Shown here piece by piece: positions 1-7,659 of a stretch of DNA of 12,464 bases; position 1 is the stretch's first letter; each line of letters starts with the position of its first letter. The notes beneath the pieces were generated by a model. That model worked only from the letters and a program-made list of their open reading frames with translations, searched no databases and was not told the DNA's origin. A program made the position numbers and the translations under genes. This DNA is from Candidatus Sumerlaeota bacterium (lineage in GTDB: Bacteria > Sumerlaeota > Sumerlaeia > JADFCT01): contig JAPLSP010000095.1 of the NCBI GenBank assembly GCA_026398575.1, positions 1 to 12,464 of the forward strand, written 5' to 3'.

Positions 1-159
1 AGGGCAAAAAGAGCTTCACTCACTAGATTGAGGGACTTGGAAAGAGCTATTAAGGAAGCGCCCCATCCCACTGTTTGGCAGGAAATGAAGCGGCAACACA
101 AATCATATCCGGAACTCAATCGCCTTTTCAAAAAGGTTCCTCAAACCCTCAATTGGTGA
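1..159 (+). CDS. 3' end of an unrecognised gene (partial, cut by window edge)
   Basis: Frame 1 is open from the first base to a TGA at 157-159 and gives 52 residues ending in QTLNW. The other two forward frames hit stops within the first 30 bases. The peptide is basic and looks helical, with charged stretches such as RLRDLERAIKEA followed by a Pro/His/Trp-containing segment. I see no diagnostic motif and do not recognise the family. The stretch is less G+C-rich than mutS2. It ends 33 bases before mutS2 in the same frame, so the two could be co-transcribed. It may instead be chance open sequence, since only 52 codons are visible. Confidence 0.45.
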   Translation, partial: RAKRASLTRLRDLERAIKEAPHPTVWQEMKRQHKSYPELNRLFKKVPQTLNW

Positions 160-192
160 TCTGCTTTTCATCGAGACAGATTCCCGACAAAA

Positions 193-2589
193 ATGATGAC
201 TCTTTCATTATCCCACCCATCTTCCGATCCTCTTGGCTTCTCTGCCGTGCTTGAGATTGTCGCCGGGTACGCGGCTTCCGAGCCGGGGCGGCTGGCTGTG
301 CTCGATCTCAAGCCGCTGACGGCGCCTGACGCTGCAAAGGCCGCTCTCATACTGGTCTATGAATGGACCGGGTTGATGCAACGCTCGATGGACGCGCCGA
401 TGGCGGGGATTCAGGATATTTCGGAATCGCTGACAGTGCTATCCGTGGCGGGGACGATTGTGGAACCCGAAAAACTTCATGAGATTGGCGCCGTGGCCGC
501 TGCGAGCGAAAATCTGCGCGCGCATTTCTCCACGCATCAGGAGGCCGCCCCGAATCTGTGGCGGCTGGCCTCGCGCCTCGCGCCTGCGCCCAAGACGCGC
601 CATGCCATCGAACGCGCCATTGCGCCCGATGGAAGTATCCTCGACAACGCCTCGTCCGAGCTGCGCCATATCCGCCGCGAAAAGCAGCAGATGGAAGGAC
701 GTCTGGTGGCGCATCTGCAAAAAATGGTCAGCCATCTGCACAAGGACGGCGCGCTGGCCGAAGACTTCTATACGCAGCGCAACGGCCGCTACGTTCTGCC
801 CGTCAAGGCCGGTTCCAGGGGAAAAGTCGCCGGCATCGTTCACGACGCCTCGAATACCGGCCAGACGATTTTTATCGAACCGTATTCGGTCATCGAGATG
901 TCGAACGAGGCCATGCAGCTGCAAATCCGCGAGACCGAAGAAATTCGCCGTATCCTCCTCGAGATATGCGATATCGTGCGCGAAGAATCGTCCGCCCTCC
1001 GCGCCAATCTCGCCACGCTCATCCAGCTGGATTCCATCCATGCGCGGGCGCGGTTCGGACATCGCAACGACTGCGCGATCCCACAATTGAAGCCCAACGC
1101 GCCGCTCGATCTGCGGCGCGCGCATCATCCGCTGCTTTATATGTCGCGCCGCGCGGCCTCGATCCCGGTCAGCATCCAGCTGGACGAAGGCGACCGCGCC
1201 CTTGTGATTTCCGGCCCAAACGCCGGCGGCAAAACCACCGCTCTCAAGACGCTCGGCCTTTTGTGCATGATGGCGCAATGCGCGATCCCGGCGCCCGCCG
1301 ACGCGCAATCGTCTTTCCCCATCTATTCGCGCTTCTATGCCGATATCGGCGACGAACAGGACGTCGAGGCGGGCGTCAGCACCTTTTCATCCCACATCCG
1401 TTCGATCCGCGACATCATCGAAAACGCCGACGCGCATTCGCTCGTCCTGCTCGATGAACTCGGCACGGCCACCGACCCGACGGAAGGCGGCTGTCTGGCC
1501 GTCGCAATCGTCGAACGCCTCGCCACGCAGGCCGCGCTCGTCGTCGTCACGTCGCATATGGCGGTTCTGAAGAACTGGGCGGCGGGCGACGCGCACGCGC
1601 GCAATTGCTCATTCCACCTGCGCGAAGACACGCATGAGCCTTCCTTCCAGCTGACGATGGACGTGCCCGGCGCGAGCGAGGCGCTCATCGTCGCGCAATT
1701 GCAGGGATTGGATGAGGCGCTGATCGAGCGGGCGCGCGAGCTCCTGCCCGCCGGCCAGGAAGACGCCACGTCGCTGATCCTCTCGCTCCAGCGCAAGAAC
1801 GAGGACCTCGACGCGATGAAGCGCGAGCAGGCCGGCCATTTGGACAAGCTGGAGGAAGAACGCGACCATTATCAAAAACTGTTCGCGCAATACGACGCCG
1901 AGCGCCGGCAGTTCAAGAAGACGCTGGCCGAGGAAAAGAAAAAACAGCTCGACGCCGCGCGCGCCGAAATCGAGCGGCGCATCGCCGGAGTCGCGGACAA
2001 GGAAGCGCTCAAGCAGGCTCAGGCGGCGCTGAAGCGCGAGCAGCAGCAGGCGGCCAAGGAGATCGAATCGCTGACCAAGCCGATGGCCGCCCCCGAAGAG
2101 ATCGCCGCCCTCAAGGTCGGTTCGCCCGTCGTCATCGAAGGCGTCAGCGGCGTTGGCATCATTGAGACGCTCGATGCCGCGCGCGGGCGCGCCAAGGTGG
2201 TCATTCGCAACCTGGGCATGGAATTTCCCCTGACGCGCCTGCGGCCCGCCACCGCCGAGGAGGCCAATATCCTGCTGGATCAGCAAAAGGCTTCCTCGCG
2301 GCGCGGGCGGATGGTGAGCGTGGACAAGCGGCCCGAAAGCGCGATCAAACTGGAACTCGATCTGCACGGCATGTACGTCGAGGAGGCCGTGCGCATCACG
2401 GATCAATACCTGAGCGACGCCGCCGTTCACGACGCCAAATACGTGCGCATCATGCACGGAACCGGCACCGGCCGCCTGCGCCGCGGCCTGCACGACTTCC
2501 TGAAAACCCATCCCCTCGTCAAACACTTCCGCTTCGGCCTGTCCGAAGAAGGCGGCGCCGGCGTGACGATTGTGGAATTGAGGGAATAA
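193..2589 (+). CDS. mutS2: MutS2 family ATPase / endonuclease with Smr domain
   Basis: MutS2 proteins are MutS-like ABC ATPases outside mismatch repair. Family members suppress homologous recombination by cutting branched DNA, and in Bacillus MutS2 acts on collided ribosomes. At 798 residues this one is close to the usual 780-790. The N-terminal core leads to Walker A GPNAGGKT (341-348), a GDEQD segment (386-390), the signature STFSSH (396-401), Walker B LLDELG (419-424) and the switch histidine TSH (453-455). A long charged coiled coil (about 535-640) and a small beta region (about 640-690) follow. The C-terminal Smr domain starts near 718 and has LDLHG (722-726) and HGTGTG (755-760), so both conserved Smr motifs are intact. 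The chosen start is the first of two adjacent ATG codons after an in-frame TGA at 157. No good Shine-Dalgarno site is visible, so the second ATG (196) is equally possible. The gene ends in TAA, convergent with the restriction gene 26 bases away. Confidence 0.95.
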   Translation: MMTLSLSHPSSDPLGFSAVLEIVAGYAASEPGRLAVLDLKPLTAPDAAKAALILVYEWTGLMQRSMDAPMAGIQDISESLTVLSVAGTIVEPEKLHEIGAVAAASENLRAHFSTHQEAAPNLWRLASRLAPAPKTRHAIERAIAPDGSILDNASSELRHIRREKQQMEGRLVAHLQKMVSHLHKDGALAEDFYTQRNGRYVLPVKAGSRGKVAGIVHDASNTGQTIFIEPYSVIEMSNEAMQLQIRETEEIRRILLEICDIVREESSALRANLATLIQLDSIHARARFGHRNDCAIPQLKPNAPLDLRRAHHPLLYMSRRAASIPVSIQLDEGDRALVISGPNAGGKTTALKTLGLLCMMAQCAIPAPADAQSSFPIYSRFYADIGDEQDVEAGVSTFSSHIRSIRDIIENADAHSLVLLDELGTATDPTEGGCLAVAIVERLATQAALVVVTSHMAVLKNWAAGDAHARNCSFHLREDTHEPSFQLTMDVPGASEALIVAQLQGLDEALIERARELLPAGQEDATSLILSLQRKNEDLDAMKREQAGHLDKLEEERDHYQKLFAQYDAERRQFKKTLAEEKKKQLDAARAEIERRIAGVADKEALKQAQAALKREQQQAAKEIESLTKPMAAPEEIAALKVGSPVVIEGVSGVGIIETLDAARGRAKVVIRNLGMEFPLTRLRPATAEEANILLDQQKASSRRGRMVSVDKRPESAIKLELDLHGMYVEEAVRITDQYLSDAAVHDAKYVRIMHGTGTGRLRRGLHDFLKTHPLVKHFRFGLSEEGGAGVTIVELRE

Positions 2590-2615
2590 CGCTTTGAAAA
2601 ACGCGTAACTGCGAG

Positions 2616-5600
2616 TCACATTGACTCAGCACTATGATAGCGTAAAAAAGATTTCCAGCTTTCTTCTACTATATTGATCTCTTCGATGTCCATGGCATAA
2701 AGCTGATATACAATAGTATTAATTTCATTGTCAGCTGATGAGATATGCCGATTTATAAGAGCTTTGTCGTTCTGATTTCTCGCTTGGTCCAATTGCTGGT
2801 TCAGTGAAATTATTTCATTAGCTTTAGCCATGATATGCTTGTATTTTTCCGTTTCTGCTGCATCTGAAAAATTGATTCGCTTTATTGGAATGTTGGACAC
2901 GCTATTCCAAAAGTATTCATAAATTCCAGCGCCCTTGAGTTTACCGATACCCGTGAACCGAAAAGACAATAACTTGGAGTTCAATAGCGCCAGGATATAT
3001 AACAAGCTTTCCGACTGTTGGTTGTCAAAGAGGACTGTAGTATCGGTTAAGCTCAGATAAGCATTATCTGCATCCAGTGCAAACCGATTGAATGGGGCTA
3101 AATACGGAGAAATAATCCTTGATCGGGAATAATACTCCTTATGGAGCGGCCATGTGAACTTCCACCATGCGCAATCGCCGCGTTTGAAGGCCGCTCTTTG
3201 TTTAAGCGCCGCTTCGTGCGTATGTAGATAATTTTGTATGCCTCTAGGCAAATCGCTGAAGGAATCAATGTTCTCCAAAAACAATATATATTCTTCTCGA
3301 TTTTTAATATAATAACGTTGAATATCTGAATTAGCTGCGCGTTTTCGATACAAATGTTTTGGGACTTTCCATTCGACTAATTTCTGCTTTTCAATATTTC
3401 CAAAAATGGAATTCCTTCCTGTTTGCATACCTTGGCCAATTATTAAAATATCGCCAAGTGAAACCCCTCTTTCATCAATTTTCTTGTTAATGGAAGTTTC
3501 TTTTTTAGGTGAAAAAATCCATGGGTTCTGTTTAAGCAAGGATTGGTTTATGGTAATGATTTTGAAATTCTTAAGATCACTTTTTTGGACTGCCAGGGAA
3601 ACGGGAGTAAAATCAGCATTATGCAATTTATAAACGGGAAATTTTCTATGTGTTAGAGATTTACGCAATAGGAGAATGCAGGTCGCTATTCCAATACCAG
3701 GAAAAACATTGTAATTCTGAAAATCAATAATTTCCTCAATGCAAGCATGCGACAGCAGATAAGATCTGAGTTTATCAGCCTTATAAGCTTCCAGGAAAGC
3801 GCGGGAAATGATATAGCCGACACTGCCTCTTGACATATCCACTGCTTTCGCAAGGAAATAGAATAGCAAATCTGTCTTATCATTATATATTGGCCCATAA
3901 AGTGATTTAATGGCGCGTAAGCGAATATCGCCTTTCCCCCACACATCATCAATATTGAGATAAGGTGGATTTCCAATAATGCAATCAAAGCCGCCTGTTT
4001 GCATAGCGTCCGGAAACTCGTCATCCCAGTTGAAGGCATTGATATGTCTCTTATCGTCCATAGAACATGTCAGATCGCCAGTGAAAAGCTCCGGTCCAAT
4101 AAGCGAATTTCCGCATTTGATATTTTCATTCAGATTGGGCAATGCACGCTGCAATTTATTGATCCAATCAATTTGTTGAATCAGCGATGCGTCATTTTCC
4201 TCTTCAAGCACTTTCAGTAGAAGTGAAAGCTTTGTAACCTCCACTGCCTGATGATCAATATCAACGCCAAAGATATGTGTCATCAGGATTCTTTTTTTCT
4301 CCTGTATCGTCAAGCGCCAGGACGTGGCCACCCCTTCAACTGCAGCTTTCGGTTTGACATGCTTAAGTAATGCTATCTCGGAGATTCCATTTTTGTAGAT
4401 AGGCGCGTCGCTTCTTCGAGCCCACTTGTCGGGATTACGTGAAATATACCATTCTAGGTAATAATCCATCAAGCACTGGTATGCTCCAAGCAGGAAAGAT
4501 CCAGAACCGCAAGCTAAGTCGAGAACGCGAAAGGGATGGGAATCCTTTCCATGTCTTTGTCCGAACAATTGATCCGGGGGTTTTCCCTCAATAGCTTTCC
4601 TAACCGTGCTCTGCACAATATACTCCACGATATATGCAGGAGTATAATAAACGCCGCTTGCTTTCCGGACTTCCGGCTTTTCTTCTATGCGAGCTCGATG
4701 ACCTGGTGTTAGAGTTATGGTTCGGCTTAGAAATCGTTCATAGACCGTGCCAAGGATCTGCGCCGGCATGGCGCGAAATTCATAAGGCGAACCGTACTTG
4801 AAGTAAAGGCTTTTCAGAATAGGCCTGAGAATTTTATCCTCAAGAACGATATTATTGAAGCGCCGATCCGCTGTAAGGTCAAAAAGTCCTGAATTATATT
4901 TTGAGTCCGCGTGCTGACAGGGCCCAAAAATAAATCTGCGATAAATATCATCCCTTTGGGAGATCTCTAAGAGACTTTCATAATTCTCTAAACGCCTGTC
5001 TTCAGCCATTCTCAGAAAAATGATGCGATCAATCGTCAATTGAACCACGCGATTAAGGTCTTCTTCAGAAATCTCGGGATTACCACGCGCAATACCGCGC
5101 GCCAATTCATCGCGCCATCGTTCAATTTCTCTCAGGAATTCCTTGTCAACCGTTGCAGTACCGCGCCTGCCATGCCGCGCCTCTGCGAAGGAATCGAATT
5201 TCCCTGACCAGACAGCCTCACGAGAAAAAATATTCCATAGCTCCTCCCATCGCGCTGCATAATCACGCCATACAAAATAATAAATACGTCTTCGATCCGC
5301 CTTATCGGCGATGTGAGGTTTAATGGAGCAGTCATAAACAGCCATTTCCTCGAAATTCAGGAGAATAGATAGGGGCGTTTTTCCGCTCCAGGCGTAGCGG
5401 CGCAATTGAAATGCCGCTTTTGCATTCTCCTTGATACCCGTTATGCATTTCTTGGCTTCTGCATAAAACCTTGGTGACATGCCGACACGAAACGCATAGT
5501 CCGGCGCTTTGCGCTGGCCTTCGACATCCAAGCTTTCTTCAACCATGACTTCCCGGTATTGCGGCGCCACGCGCGCCTGATTCGTTGTATCCCATCCCAA

Positions 5601-5741
5601 TGCTTCAAAAAGCGGATCAATTAGATTCTGCCTGACCTGCGCTTCCTTGACTCCATCAGCGAAAAAGGCGCCGCGGTTCGTCCTGAAATATTCCGTCAGC
5701 TTGATGATTTCTTCTTTTCCATGCTCGAATGTTTTAGCCAT
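2616..5741 (-). CDS. Type IIG-like fused restriction endonuclease and adenine methyltransferase (Eco57I class)
   Basis: The 1041-residue protein appears to combine cutting, methylation and target recognition in one chain. The N-terminal part has a PD-(D/E)xK-like nuclease signature: PD at 80-81 and EAK at 95-97. The methylase core has YYTP (365-368), SAM-binding motif I DLACGSGSF (408-416), a motif II-like GVDIDHQAVEV (492-502) and the N6-adenine catalytic motif NPPY (591-594). The rest, to 1041, resembles a TaqI/Eco57I C-terminal specificity domain. The frame is open for 75 more codons upstream, but ATG at 5741 is chosen: it has AGGGAG six bases before it and starts a typical MAKTFEHGKEEI N-terminus. 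No separate S subunit, methylase or controller gene is adjacent. Sample lines count about 27% G+C in the specificity half and 43-47% in the nuclease half, against about 62% in mutS2, suggesting horizontal acquisition. BREX PglX is related, but no BREX partners are present. Methylation specificity cannot be read from the sequence. Confidence 0.88.
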   Translation of the reverse strand: MAKTFEHGKEEIIKLTEYFRTNRGAFFADGVKEAQVRQNLIDPLFEALGWDTTNQARVAPQYREVMVEESLDVEGQRKAPDYAFRVGMSPRFYAEAKKCITGIKENAKAAFQLRRYAWSGKTPLSILLNFEEMAVYDCSIKPHIADKADRRRIYYFVWRDYAARWEELWNIFSREAVWSGKFDSFAEARHGRRGTATVDKEFLREIERWRDELARGIARGNPEISEEDLNRVVQLTIDRIIFLRMAEDRRLENYESLLEISQRDDIYRRFIFGPCQHADSKYNSGLFDLTADRRFNNIVLEDKILRPILKSLYFKYGSPYEFRAMPAQILGTVYERFLSRTITLTPGHRARIEEKPEVRKASGVYYTPAYIVEYIVQSTVRKAIEGKPPDQLFGQRHGKDSHPFRVLDLACGSGSFLLGAYQCLMDYYLEWYISRNPDKWARRSDAPIYKNGISEIALLKHVKPKAAVEGVATSWRLTIQEKKRILMTHIFGVDIDHQAVEVTKLSLLLKVLEEENDASLIQQIDWINKLQRALPNLNENIKCGNSLIGPELFTGDLTCSMDDKRHINAFNWDDEFPDAMQTGGFDCIIGNPPYLNIDDVWGKGDIRLRAIKSLYGPIYNDKTDLLFYFLAKAVDMSRGSVGYIISRAFLEAYKADKLRSYLLSHACIEEIIDFQNYNVFPGIGIATCILLLRKSLTHRKFPVYKLHNADFTPVSLAVQKSDLKNFKIITINQSLLKQNPWIFSPKKETSINKKIDERGVSLGDILIIGQGMQTGRNSIFGNIEKQKLVEWKVPKHLYRKRAANSDIQRYYIKNREEYILFLENIDSFSDLPRGIQNYLHTHEAALKQRAAFKRGDCAWWKFTWPLHKEYYSRSRIISPYLAPFNRFALDADNAYLSLTDTTVLFDNQQSESLLYILALLNSKLLSFRFTGIGKLKGAGIYEYFWNSVSNIPIKRINFSDAAETEKYKHIMAKANEIISLNQQLDQARNQNDKALINRHISSADNEINTIVYQLYAMDIEEINIVEESWKSFLRYHSAESM

Positions 5742-6036
5742 GACGAGCTCCCTGTGGAAAAAACAAAAATCACACTCTGTGGCGAGAAGAGAAGGCAACA
5801 GAGATATTTCCCTTGATTCCGGGAAGATACATAGATCGGGGGCGGGGCGCAACCGATTGCTTCGCATATATCCGTATTCCATGCGCGGCACACGAGTATC
5901 GCGCGGCGCATCCCGCAAAGAGCCCGACTTGATATTCCCATTGCCCCGGGCAAGGAGATTTGCCAATATCGGCGAAGCAGGTTATGCAGGAAAATTTAAA
6001 AATCAGCGCAGGAAAAAGAAGGAAGTTTTTCGGTTT
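5742..6036. other. Intergenic region between divergent restriction gene and obg
   Basis: These 295 bases must hold the 5' signals of both the restriction gene (leftward) and obg (rightward). The ribosome sites are clear: AGGGAG on the minus strand just before 5741 and AAGGAAG at 6019-6025 on the plus strand. A small palindrome, TTGCCC-C-GGGCAA, lies at 5941-5953. Promoter-like pairs are weak, for example TTGCCA (5960-5965) and TATGCA (5983-5988) with 17 bases between, so I do not call a promoter. Both flanking frames stay open into this region, but those extensions resemble neither family. Confidence 0.5.
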
Positions 6037-7173
6037 ATGCCCAAATTTGTTGACTATGCCCGCATCAGCGTCAAGGCCGGAGACGGCGGTGACGGAATCG
6101 TTTCGTTTCGAAGGGAAAAATTCGCCCCGCGCGGCGGGCCGGACGGCGGCGACGGCGGCAGGGGTGGTACCGTTATTTTTATCGGCAACCTGCACCTGGT
6201 TACGCTGCTGGATTTTCATTATCAGTCTCACTTCCGCGCGCCCAGCGGCAAAAAAGGCGGAAAAAAGGATTGTTTCGGCAAAGGCGGCGATGACCTGATA
6301 ATCCCCGTGCCGCTTGGTTGCGTCGTCACGGACGAAGCGACCGGCGAAACGATTTGCGATATCACGGCGCCCGGCCAGCGCGAAATCGTCGCCCAGGGTG
6401 GCAAAGGCGGACGCGGCAACGCTCATTTCGCCACGGCCACCAATCGCTCGCCGCGGCGCTTCGAAGAAGGAACAGCCGGGGAAGAGCGCGCGCTGATCCT
6501 CGAATTGAAGATGATCGCCGACGTCGGGCTGATCGGACTGCCGAACGCCGGCAAGTCCACGCTGCTGCGCGCGCTGACCGCCGCCACGCCCAAAGTAGCA
6601 TCCTATCCTTTCACGACGCTGCATCCAAACCTTGGCGTGCTGGAGTTCGACTTGCAGACGCGCCTCGTGCTGGCGGACCTTCCGGGACTGATTGAAGGGG
6701 CGAGCACGGGGGCGGGCTTGGGCGACCGTTTTCTACGGCACATCGAACGCACGGGAACGCTTCTGCATCTCGTGACGGAGGAACAGGGCGTCTTCGACGG
6801 CGACGATCTCATCGAGCGCGTCGAACTTGTCCGCAACGAGCTGCAGGTCTATGGCCATGCGCTCACACAGAAGCCGCAGACCATCGTGCTGTCGCAAATA
6901 GATCGCGCGGAGGACCCTGAGATGCTCGAGCAGGCGCGTAAGGCGCTCGAAAAGCGCTATGGCAAAGTGATCGTCATCTCGGCGAAAACCGGCGAAGGAC
7001 TCGAGGATTTGCGCGCGCTGCTGCGCGGCATCGCTGAGGAAAAAAAACGTCTCGCCGCCGAAGAACACGCCGCGCAGGCTGCCGCTCCCCCATCGTCCAC
7101 CCGGTCCGACGTTTCTGCCTCATCCCCCTTGTGGTCGCTTCCATCCTCTTTGACAGAAAAAGAATGGAAATAG
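6037..7173 (+). CDS. obgE: Obg family GTPase (ribosome assembly / stress)
   Basis: Obg is an essential, ribosome-associated GTPase that acts in large-subunit assembly and (p)ppGpp-linked stress control. The glycine-rich Obg fold spans about 2-158 (VKAGDGGDG, GGPDGGDGGRGG, GGKGGRGNAHF). The GTPase domain has G1 GLPNAGKST (167-175), an effector region with PFTT (191-194), G3 DLPG (214-217) and G5 SAK (315-317). The G4 position, normally NKxD, reads SQID (286-289), which is odd because this motif gives guanine specificity. The start at 6037 is supported by AAGGAAG 11 bases upstream and the canonical MPKFVDYARI N-terminus. The annotated protein is 378 residues and ends TEKEWK before TAG. The same frame then continues for 45 acidic codons, so the stop may truncate a C-terminal tail. 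A low-complexity Ala/Pro/Ser linker (about 341-372) precedes the stop. The gene is convergent with the yqeY-like gene across a repeat cluster. Confidence 0.95.
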   Translation: MPKFVDYARISVKAGDGGDGIVSFRREKFAPRGGPDGGDGGRGGTVIFIGNLHLVTLLDFHYQSHFRAPSGKKGGKKDCFGKGGDDLIIPVPLGCVVTDEATGETICDITAPGQREIVAQGGKGGRGNAHFATATNRSPRRFEEGTAGEERALILELKMIADVGLIGLPNAGKSTLLRALTAATPKVASYPFTTLHPNLGVLEFDLQTRLVLADLPGLIEGASTGAGLGDRFLRHIERTGTLLHLVTEEQGVFDGDDLIERVELVRNELQVYGHALTQKPQTIVLSQIDRAEDPEMLEQARKALEKRYGKVIVISAKTGEGLEDLRALLRGIAEEKKRLAAEEHAAQAAAPPSSTRSDVSASSPLWSLPSSLTEKEWK

Positions 7174-7311
7174 GACGAAGAGGATGAAGGCGCGGCGGAT
7201 TGGAACGCTGAAGCGGGGGAGGACGAGGAGGATACCGAAGACCTTGAAAAAGAAGACGACGCAAACGACGATGCCAACGATGGAGAAGACAAAGGCTTGA
7301 GCCCCAAGTAG
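7174..7311 (+). other. In-frame acidic extension of obg behind a TAG codon
   Basis: After the obg TAG at 7171-7173 the same frame stays open for 45 codons to a second TAG at 7309-7311. By count, 23 of the 45 residues are Asp or Glu and only 3 are Lys. Examples are DEEDEG, EDEEDTED and EKEDDANDD. Acidic C-terminal tails are known on proteobacterial Obg proteins, so this looks like the real Obg tail cut off by one nonsense change or reached by stop readthrough. There is no in-frame ATG or GTG and only one late TTG (7297), so it is not an independent gene. With readthrough the protein would be 424 residues. Confidence 0.6.
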
Positions 7312-7344
7312 CGCCGACAATGCCAGAGGGATTTGCTGGGCTTT

Positions 7345-7378
7345 GATAGTTTGAATCCCCCGAAGGGGGCGAACTATC
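7345..7378. repeat. Hairpin A, nested stem
   Basis: The outer stem GATAGTT (7345-7351) pairs with AACTATC (7372-7378). The inner stem CCCCC (7357-7361), loop GAA, pairs with GGGGG (7365-7369). It lies 34 bases after the distal TAG of the obg frame. No T-run follows, so it is not a classic intrinsic terminator. Confidence 0.7.
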
Positions 7379-7410
7379 ATAGCCGTGGGTGAAGCGCAGC
7401 GAACCCACGG
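7376..7410 (+). repeat. REP-like palindromic unit, copy 1
   Basis: A 35-base unit with stem CCGTGGGT (7383-7390) and ACCCACGG (7403-7410) around a purine-rich loop containing GAAGCGCAGCG. It matches the reverse complement of 7564-7598 at 34 of 35 positions. The only difference is one C/A in the loop. Confidence 0.85.
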
Positions 7411-7430
7411 AAATGATGAGAGGGAAAACG

Positions 7431-7447
7431 GGTCCCCGAAGGGGGCC
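7431..7447. repeat. Hairpin B (CCCC-GAA-GGGG)
   Basis: GGTCCCC pairs with GGGGGCC around a GAA loop, including one T-G pair. Its reverse complement matches 7528-7544 except for two loop bases, so the two are an inverted pair. Confidence 0.7.
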
Positions 7448-7527
7448 AACTAACGGCAGAACATCTGTCCTATTTCATTCACGCTTTTCGAATTGTCCAG
7501 GCAAGGAATTGCCTTGGCGACGGCGTT

Positions 7528-7544
7528 GGCCCCCTGCGGGGACC
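7528..7544. repeat. Hairpin B', inverted copy of hairpin B
   Basis: GGCCCCC pairs with GGGGACC around a TGC loop. It is the inverted partner of 7431-7447 and keeps almost the same distance to the neighbouring REP-like unit (19 versus 20 bases). Confidence 0.7.
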
Positions 7545-7563
7545 GATGATTCGTTCGCCTCGA

Positions 7564-7598
7564 CCGTGGGTTCGCTTCGCTTCACCCACGGCTATGAT
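7564..7598 (-). repeat. REP-like palindromic unit, copy 2 (inverted)
   Basis: The reverse complement of copy 1 with one mismatch in 35 bases. The stem is CCGTGGGT (7564-7571) and ACCCACGG (7584-7591). The loop contains TCGCTTCGCTTC, so the symmetric GAAGCGAAGCG form is probably the intact sequence and the C in copy 1 a change. Confidence 0.85.
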
Positions 7599-7623
7599 TG
7601 TTGTTCCCCTTCGGGGAAATCAT
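7594..7623. repeat. Hairpin A', nested stem
   Basis: The outer stem ATGATT (7594-7599) pairs with AATCAT (7618-7623). The inner stem TTCCCC (7604-7609), loop TTC, pairs with GGGGAA (7613-7618). It is a diverged inverted counterpart of hairpin A. Confidence 0.65.
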
Positions 7624-7638
7624 GTTCAAACTCCAGAG

Positions 7639-7659
7639 TGAAATCCTTTCAGGATTTCA
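7639..7659 (-). terminator. Possible terminator hairpin downstream of the yqeY-like gene
   Basis: TGAAATCCT (7639-7647) and AGGATTTCA (7651-7659) form a perfect nine-pair stem around a TTC loop, 12 bases beyond the yqeY stop on the minus strand. No U-run follows in the direction of yqeY transcription, so termination would not be classical. It may simply belong to the repeat cluster. Confidence 0.4.

Noticed and set aside
2613..2627. GAGTCA-CAT-TGACTC palindrome at the mutS2/restriction gene junction as a terminator
   Set aside because: The stem is only six pairs, has no T-run on either side and overlaps the restriction gene stop. It could be chance.
2616..5741. BREX PglX or a type I HsdM
   Set aside because: No pglZ, brxC, hsdR or hsdS neighbours are present, and the protein has its own N-terminal nuclease signature and C-terminal specificity region.
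5742..5966. 75-codon N-terminal extension of the restriction gene
   Set aside because: The extension has no family resemblance. AGGGAG lies directly before ATG 5741, and the protein from that ATG starts like its family.
5960..5988. TTGCCA and TATGCA as an obg promoter
   Set aside because: The spacing is 17 bases but the -10 hexamer matches only 3 of 6 positions, so the evidence is too weak.
5647..6036. 130-codon upstream extension of the obg frame
   Set aside because: It overlaps the restriction gene start and lacks Obg similarity. The canonical MPKFVDYARI start at 6037 has its own ribosome site.
7171..7173. Genome-wide reassignment of TAG to an amino acid
   Set aside because: TAG ends the yqeY-like and TPR genes at natural family lengths, so the code is standard here.
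7345..7659. CRISPR-like array
   Set aside because: The repeats are inverted rather than direct, only two full copies exist, spacing is not regular, and no cas gene is near.
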